From assembly GCA_002440965.1 (NCBI GenBank), contig DJWJ01000026.1, forward strand, positions 62,001-126,000: a DNA stretch of 64,000 bases, given 5' to 3'. The stretch comes from Candidatus Omnitrophica bacterium UBA6233. GTDB taxonomy: Bacteria; Omnitrophota; Gorgyraeia; Gygaellales; Profunditerraquicolaceae. Position numbers and translations under genes: made by a program. Of this stretch, positions 54,201 to 63,200 are shown one piece after another (the first letter of the stretch is position 1; the number at the start of each line of letters is the position of its first letter). The notes beneath the pieces are model-generated. The model searched no databases and had not been told where the DNA came from. It saw only the letters and a program-made list of their open reading frames with translations.

Positions 54201-57200
54201 GTTTTTCTTTTGCTTCGGCGTTATTGCCTTTACGGTAAGCTGTTTTTCCTTCTTCAAGGGCCTTTAGAATTGAATTTTCTGCTTTCGGCTGTCCTAGAAC
54301 ATAACCGCGGTTGCCGGCAGGCGGGCCGGTAGTCATTACCGGAGCTTCGGTCTTTTTGGCCGCGACTTCTTCCTTGGGTAATTCTACTTTGGCTTCGACC
54401 TTGGGCTCCTCTACGGCTACGGCTTCTTTGGCAGCGCCGGCATCAACCTTTGACGGAACAGCTGAAGGCACAACCGCTGCTTCTTTGGCCTCTTTGGAAC
54501 TCTTGGCAGGTACTTCTTTAGATTCTGCCTGCTGTTCTAAGGCCGTTTTTTCCTGATGGGTAGCGAGTTTTTCCGCGTCATTCACTTGTTCTTTAGGTTG
54601 CTCGGCTTTCTTGGTTTCCGGGACAGTCTTTTCTTTTGCTGGAGCAACTTCAGGAACGGTAACATTAACAATACTTATTCCACTAATAACAATGGGACCT
54701 ACTTCATTAGTATCCGCTGGAGAGTTTGCCAAATAAAACTCTATATAATTTATTGCTTTGAGTATTTCTCTAGGGATCATCTTGCTACCAGAGGTTAAAA
54801 TATCAAACCTTCCCTTTACTACGTATTTAAGTTCCTTTATAGGTATCTCAATAATACCTTCTTTATCTAATAAATCTATATCCATATGATAAAGGCGGAG
54901 ATCGAAACATCCTCGCCCTTCTTTATTTGTGGTGCTACCTAACCACACAGTCATCTTCTTCGCCTCGGCATTACCTGTATACTTAATAATTAGTTTTGTG
55001 TCTTTATTATAATCAGAAAGGTTCTTTTTCTCAAAGCTGACTTTCCAGCTTACAAAAGCTTTTCTAAACTTTCCAAAATATCCGGGAGTTTCAGCGGGGA
55101 GCTCTAATCCTTGCCCTGTCACTCTTGCTTTTGTGCCTCCCGTAGAAATAGCTTCTGTCAAAATACAGCTATCTTCAACTTGGGTGACAACAGCTTCCTT
55201 TTTGGCCGCGACTTCTTCCTTGGGTAATTCTACTTTGACTTCGACCTTGGGCTCCTCTACGGCTGCGGCTTCTTTGGCAACGCCGGAATCTGTCTTAGTG
55301 GAACTGGCTTGAACAGCAACGGGAGCCTCTTTAGGCTCTGCTTTTTCCCCGGCTTGTTTATTCTCCTCCTTAACTTCGCTATAAGCAGCCGATAACTCCG
55401 CGCCAGAGAGAGATGAAAGTGTAAAATTCGACTTCTTTATCTCTTCAGCCTGAGCTAAAGGCGCAAATCCCCAGGCAGCCGCAAAATCTACAGAGGCAAA
55501 CTTTATTGAAGAAAACTGCACAACCATCATCAATCCAAGGAAGAATAAATAAACCGCTTTAATCGGCTTTCTGATAAAACCATTAATAGTATCTTTTAAT
55601 TCCAATATTGAGGCGTAGAGAATATATGAAAAATAAACAGGACATCTTACCGGCTGGAAGAAAAATTCTAATAAAGTATTTACTCCGTGCGGCAAGCCAA
55701 GATAAGCGCCAAATTCATGGATTATGGTCTTGATTAATTCTTTTGGGTTGTGGATGAATGATTCATTAACGAAGAGGCCTTTCCCGGAGATAAAAGCACC
55801 ATAGATTTTATCCGAAGGCCCGGCGCGGATGCGTCCGGCTGTTTTGATATAATCTATAAATGCATCCACCCTATGATTACCAAATAACCATCTAAAGGGC
55901 TTCAAGGCCTTCTGTATCTTAGACTCAAACAAAGCAAAATCTAGCTCCTTCAGTGCATCCCACTGATTATTGATTCTGATATTTTCTGCCGCTGCTTCTT
56001 GAGCGGTAACGCCCGGTAGGCGGCGGGCGGAATCGGATGCCGCTTCTTTGGCAAAGCCTTCGATTTTCTTTGCGGCGGCCTGCAATATCTTATTCAACCC
56101 CTTTGTCTGCTGGTCGATATCCTCTTTCGGCAGACAAAGCAGGCTCTCCAGATAATTGAATACCCCTTCAAACTCTTCTTTATGGCGCTCCAGAATAGTC
56201 ATTTGCGCCTTATACTCTCCGGTCAAGGTTTTAGGCATGCTCAGCATAATATCGAGGCCCTTAGATTCAAAGTAATATTTAACAGGCCAAAATTCCCTAA
56301 TAGAAGCCAAATCCCCGCATATAAACACCTTTATGCCGGATGCCTGCGCCCTGATTACGAAATCAAATATGTTCTTAAGCACCAACGGTCTGACTAGTTC
56401 AAAATATTCATGATAAACTTTAGGGTCATTCCTGGATATCCCGTATAAGAAACGGATGTAGTCGTTCGTCCCGAGGCTAAAGAACATGATTATTCCTGTG
56501 TTAATAAGCTCCTCCGGGTTTTCTACGGCAAGCGGGGTTTCGGCCATTGCGCCTAGCTCAAAAACCTCTCCTTTTATCTCGAGTTCCGCTTTTGCCTTTT
56601 CCAACAAATCCTTTATGAAAACCATTTCCTGCGCTTTCTCAACCATAGGAGCCATTGCCATGAAATTCGCGAATCCGTCATATTCCCTGCAGATCAATAA
56701 GGCTTTCATATCCAGACTGGTCAGCGCTCTTCCTAAAGGATGTTCCAAATAGAATTTATTGCCCTTGTAACGCAAACCTGATAAACTTCCCGGCCTCTTG
56801 TCATACTGGTCATCGTAGAATCTGGGCTTAACCGCCTTGCCGCCTGAGGCCTTCAGGATTTCCCGATAGGATACAGCCTTTCTTCTTAATCCGGGGAAGA
56901 ATATACCTTTAAGCATATTCTCCGTTCTTACCAAAGCTATGCCGCTGGCATAAGGAGCATCCTTCAACTGTTGCGGGGTATCACCGTTTATCGAAACAGG
57001 AAATTCTCCTCTTTCCGTTGCCTGGCGCGCTAAGATATCATAATATTCATTCAACGCTTCTCTCTCCTTCACTTCGGCGGCAAAGACCTCCATCATTTCG
57101 GGAGAAGGAGAAATAACTATCTCTCTCTGGCGCAGAACGACCTTCTGGCCGTTTTTGAAGTGTTCAATGTCGCTTTTGTTCTTAAGAACAAAGAAAGGCA

Positions 57201-60200
57201 TCCCTTCGGCTTTGGCGGAATAAACGCAATGCCCGCTGAATATACTGATTATACATTTTAACCGGCCGCCGAAGAATCTTACCAGATCATCATACTCAAA
57301 AGAAGTAATAAGGTAATCCGCAATTAACGCGATATCCTTCTCCTGCTTATGCTCGATATGCAGATCGATCTCTATCTTGGCGATAAGACAATCCGCTGTT
57401 GCTTCCAGCGTCCTGCTTATCTCAGTAGACAAGTAATTCCGGATATAAGCTTCACTTTGGCCTTTAAGGAATTCCCTGTAGCCAAAATCCGCCATCTTCT
57501 CCAATGTGCCTAAACGCCCTAGCTGGCTTAAGGTGTCGCTGATCGCCTCTTCCAAGAGGAGGCGCCTGTAGCTTAAATGCCTAGTCTGCCCCTGTATAAT
57601 CCCTTCTAGATTCAACCTGGTATTACGCAGGAATTCTTCGATAATCGCGTTAAACGTATCTAAAAGCTCCTCGCCTTTTGCCATCTTGCCGCTAGCCAGC
57701 TTGAAAGATTCCTTATTCTCATTCAACGCAGACAACGAATTATCTATCTGTTTCTTAAGCTCACTGAATCTTTTGTCAACTTCTTTCTTTACCTCTTCCC
57801 TGACCAAATCGGTAGCGTAGTCGCAACTAAAAAGAAGTTCCCACAGGATGTCTTTTAAACTCCTGACTACCTCTATGAGCGCATGCTTAATGGAGCTGTC
57901 ATCATCAAGATGGGCTGCAGTCTTTCCAAGAGCATCAATCATATCCAGGATAAATGCTTCCGACCACTTGTTCTGGTATTTCTTTTCGTTAATCTCCTTG
58001 GATATATCTATCTTTTCTTTTGTCAAATCATCATAGAAACACCGGTAAGAATCAAGTATCCCTGCCGAATCATTCTTCTCCAGCTTCCTGATTATCGGCT
58101 CCATTACCGCTTTTACGGCAGAAATTCTTCTTTGCGTTTCCGCGGCTTTCTGTTCTTCAGAGATCATACCTATATCCGCCAAAGGAATTGAAAGCGGATC
58201 GGTTATACACTGTTTTACGATATCCAACAATGACCTCTCCCCGATAACCTTGCGGGACAATATTTTCCTCTCCTTAGCGTCTAAAATGCTGACCAGCGAA
58301 TCAAGAGTCTCTCCGTTGTAGTTTAACTCGACGGCCTTGGCGATTAACTTCTCCAGCAATTTAACTAGCGGGCTCTGGAACCTGTTAAGCTTAAGGTGGC
58401 CGAATGCAGCAAAGATTCCGTTTTTATCTTCTTCCGCGAGCTTTAAGTATTGAAGAAGGAACTCATAATTCATTAACACCCTAAGCGCCATTATCTTTTC
58501 TACGTCCAGGCCTTTGCCTCTTAACACCACTACCTGTAATTCCTTTGAGTTATTTGCGGTTCCGTTTAAAGAAGCTGGTATTCTTACCTCAGCTAACCGG
58601 GCGGCTTGGATGGCAAAAATTTCATCATTTGAAATATGAATGCGGGGATTTTGTTTGTGAAGTGCTTGTTCTAAATCTTCGTGTTCATTTAAAAAGTTAA
58701 TTCTTTTCTGTACTTTTAGCTTAATTTCTTCTGTGGTTAATCCTTTAGCCCTATACAATTCTATTAAGGCATATCTTGTCTCTACTTCCTTGACTTCTTT
58801 CTTATCAACCTTGGGATCATAAGAAGCAATGAGAGGAGAACCTTTGTTCTTTCCGGAATCGACAAGATATTTTTCTACTACGCTTGTATCCTCGGCAATC
58901 TCTTTTAATTCCTGTACGACTTCTGGCGCGACGATATCTTTAATCTTTCCTATATAACTAAACAACTCTCTAGGAGTAAACCTACGGATATCGCTGCCCT
59001 CAAAAGCCTTAAGCTGATTCGCAGCCTTCTTTGCCCAGGTAGCTATCTCTCTGGTAGAAACCATCTCTATTGCCGGCCTTACCCCGACATGGAGACAACC
59101 GTTAATCACAGTTTCATTTAGAATATGAATATTGTTTTCTTTTTCTTCCTGTTTCAGAATATCATTCAAGATTTTTAAATAGGCGGGGTTTTCTTTTCTT
59201 AAGCCGGAAATATTTATATCAAAGGCATAACCTGTGCAATGAAGACTTACTTTTGCTGCGGGATAACCAAGCTTGCGCAATTCTTCTTGCGCTGTCTGGC
59301 ATCTTGTAAGAGAAGTGACTAAAAGATACTTCTTCTCGAGATTATTTGCTTCAATCGCTTTCTTCCATAAGCTTACAATTCTATCTAAGGTTTCTTTGGC
59401 TTTTGAAGAAAGGCGTTTCTCGCTATGTTTGGTTACAATCTTTGCCCAACCATCAAATTCACTTTCATCCACGGTAATAAGTTTCTTGTTATTATTAATC
59501 TCTTCCTTGTATCTGAAGTAGAAAAGGTTATATGCTAATATCCATCTCAATTCTTCCCTCTGATCATTTAAAACCTTCAGAGTAAGGAGTTTCTTGATAG
59601 CTTTCTTTAATAACCCCTGGTGCGGCGGCGCTGTTCTCTGAATCGTCGTCTCGAACAGCTTGTCTATCTGCTTGATCATCTTTCTCGCCTTGGCCTCGGC
59701 AAATACCCTTGCCACAGGGCGGAAAAGCTCCCCTATCCTCCTAGTGAGGAAGCTTTCCAGTCCTGTAAGTAGGGACGCAGCCTTGTTCGGCGTTGACACG
59801 CGCTCTAATGGTTTTTGCGATAACCGGGTCAAGCTCAAGCCACAGGCTGCCGGCCTGCTGTTTGACAACACCGTTAACCAGGAAGTTAGCGGCTTTACCG
59901 TTACCATTAACGCGCGCTGCAGCAAAGATAGTGCCGTCACTTTCGTCAATGACGAAGTGAGTGAAGATGAGATCACCATAGTCTTTACACATGGCACACC
60001 TCCTTTTAATATAGTTGTAAGGACGGCAACAAGAAGGGTCAATCCCTGGAGGAGGGTTCTTGCGCCGTCCTTAACAACAATGACCCATAACTCCGCTGTT
60101 ACAGGAATTAAAGGTTGGGTTAAATTTATAAGATTATTTGCGATTGATACGGTATCTAATAAGGCTGGTGATAAGGAAATAACAACTGCGGAAATTACTA

Positions 60201-63200
60201 GATATACTTTTACTGGCGGAGAACGGCCTCTATGTTCGAAATAACCATAGGTTGGCTTGCCAAGCGCGCTGATTAATGCCAGCCTGATGCCAGAATACCA
60301 CGGTCTTCTAACCCTGCTTGAACTGCTTTCATCCGCAGAACCCGCAATTCTCTTCTCAGATACTCCGCTTCTAACTCTTTCATTTCTTGCTGGAACTCTA
60401 GGTTTGCCATCTTTCTCCTCCTTTTTGTTAACCCTGACGATAAACAAGACGCACAAAGATGCAGCAGGGTTAACTGAAGGAGGACCATACTTGACGCCGG
60501 CTTCGATATCCGCTCCGGTGTATCTTATTGTTATCTCGATACTTGCGTTTCTGTTTAAAACCTTCTCTGCTTTGGCTAAGAAAGCGCTTTCTTTATTATT
60601 CTCATCCGCTGTAGACGCCGCTACCTTAATTGTAATCACAGCTTCCGAAGAAGCATTTTCCTGGGCATTCTGGCTGTTCTTGGTTGCGTTGCTATTGGCG
60701 AAGGCGACTGAAACTACCAACTGCTGATCTTTGGATAAGGCTATGCGCGCTGATTTGCCGTTTTCTAACTTTACTATTGCTGCTGCTACGCCGACTGCCT
60801 TAATTGCGGCTGCTGCTTCAGCTGCGGATTTAATAGACTCGGTTGATGCGTTCTGGGGTGCGTTTGCTTGAACAGCTATGAGCTCTTCGATTGATTCTGT
60901 GTTGGCATTTTCGGTCAATATACGAATAAAGGCCTTGATGTGCTCGTCATCGATTACCGACTTGATTGACGCGTCTTCGACTTCGACAGCAATGATTGCA
61001 ATTCCTGCCTTGCGAAGAGCTTCACGCAAGGAGACAAACTCTACGTTCATTTCTTTTGATTCTGCCTGGGCTTTTGTCTGGGCGGCTGCGGTTTCTTTGC
61101 CGGACTGAAGGGCTGTTTCTCTTGCGTTCAGGATGATTAAAGCTAAGGCTATCGGAGACGCGTTCTTGGAAGATGCGGAGTTGGTGCGAGATTCAGTATT
61201 AGCAACAGGCGGAGCCTTAGAATCATATGCTTTTACAGTCAAGGTGCCGTCAGGATTGACAATCACAACCAAGGCTTTACCGGTTATTCCATTCAATGTG
61301 TTTCCTTCTTTGCTGCTCAAGATCCCGCCGCCAAAAGAACCGTTATTGGCTATAATCGCAATTAGGACTGTTTCCTCAGGATATTCTTTCTTGCTATTTT
61401 TAATCAAATCATTGATTGTTTTAGTTAATTTCTCTGAATTCTTTTCCCCGCGGATTACGAAAATTCTACCGAATAAACCATTGCCTAAACCAAATCCCTT
61501 TCCGCTACCGGTTCCGCCAAACGATCCTTGTCCACCAATATTTCCTTCTGTATTCTGATTGTTTTCAAAGGTAACGCTGTTGGCTTTGGAGATTGTATTT
61601 TCGCTGGCAGTCTCCGTTACGCTTGTGCTGCTATTCGCAGCTGACATCTCTGTAACTTTCATATCCGCAGCTTTACCGGAAAGTTCTTCTCTATCTTTGA
61701 AATACGTATTTACGATTTCTTTTTCAGCTACAAAAATAACTTCACCGTATTTAAATAATTCTGAAGGAGCAATGTGTCTCTTCCTAACATCTCCGAGGTC
61801 ATTACCTGAAAAGGCAATAATATTTCCGTTTTCAAAACCTCCGAATCTAAGAGCGTGACGTTCCCCATTTACGCGCTTATAAATAATCACCGGCTTACCT
61901 AAAAGCTTATTCTCTAACTTAGTAAATTTATCTAATAAATCTTTTTCATTAGAAATTTGCCTATCTTTAAAAGCAGTCAAATCACAACCTATTTTCTTAG
62001 CAGCTTCTAAAATTGAATTGAGATTGCTCAAGGCTACATTGAAATCTTTTTCATTAGAAACTGAATTAAATAATATACGGCGTATCTCCATCTTCATCCA
62101 TTCAGAAACAGGGAGCTCATCCAGCAGGCAGTTTCCATATTCTCTGGTTTTACGCATTTTATAAAATTCATCGGATCTTTCTTTGTTGTCTCCGTTTCTG
62201 ATTGCTCTTTCTCCGGGGAGCCTTATTTGACGCTGTTTAATGAGAACCTCAACCTGAACCCTTACCATTTCTTTTATAACATACTGCTCTATCTCATCAA
62301 GGGGCCTTGATCCTACGCCATCACCCTCATAGGTTACGTTGATACGGTGTACTATTTCATAATCTGCTCTCTTGGATGTCAGTTCTTCGATTAATTCTTT
62401 ATTTTTGAGTAATTTCGCTATCCTATCGAGATCAGTATTTTTGATTTTAACATCGGCGTAAGGGAATACGCGCTGTATCCAAAGCCTAGCTTCTACTCTA
62501 TCTTTTTCCTGCTCTACTCTATCTTTTTCCTGCTCTACTCTATCTTTTTCCTGCTCTACTCTATCTTTTTCCTGCTCTACTGCTTCTTTTTGTTTTTCTG
62601 CCTGTTTTATCTGCTCTTTATCCATCATACTTATCAGATTATCCTGCAATTCCTTCCTGCCCTGCTCTGATAAGCCTTTCGTTAAATTATTAATAATACC
62701 TGCTACCTCATTAAATCTATTTAATAAATCTTGCTTTAAGGCCTTATTTTCTAAATCATCTACTACTTCAATAAGGATTGATTCTACTCTATGTTCTACA
62801 ATCTTTCTTGCTTTTTCTTCACCGGATTTATTTAATAATAAGGTTCCTATTACCTGATCAAATACGCCTTCAGCTAAAAACCAATCTTGGTCTTTTTGTT
62901 TCTCGGTCGGTAGAATATTCTTTGTTTTGCGCTCGCGGGCTTCTGGCGTTGCAGCCGACAGCTTGTTCACCAGCTCTTTTCTTATCTCTACAAGCCTGAT
63001 TAATTCTTCTTCTTTCATGCCCTTATTAATTAACTCCTCTATGAATTTCTTAAATTTATCGCTGGTTTTTCCGGTTAGTTTAATTATCTCATCCGATAGG
63101 ACTTTAGTCAAACCAACTTTTGAGGATTCTTCAGAGGACACACCGCTGGAAATGGCAAATTCTATTTCGCCTTTATTATTTACACTCGCCCAACCACCGG

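Larger units (their letters stand above)
59700..60430 (-). other. Low-quality junction of the giant frame
   Basis: The giant frame has no stop here, but its translation becomes Ser/Thr/Arg/Leu-rich where the two small out-of-frame ORFs lie. It is more protein-like, with hydrophobic runs such as VYLVISAVVISLSPALLDTV, in the gap between them (60.0-60.27 kb). Coding quality is good on both sides: upstream of 60430, and from about 59700 where RRIGELFRPVARVFAEAKAR begins. This is the most likely place for a hidden gene boundary, a past fusion, or overlapping genes. Confidence 0.5.

Noticed and set aside
60021..60070. Rho-independent terminator
   Set aside because: The stem is long and GC-rich, but no T-run follows on either strand.
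62493..62576. CRISPR-like repeat
   Set aside because: Units are contiguous with no spacers and encode a coiled-coil heptad in frame.
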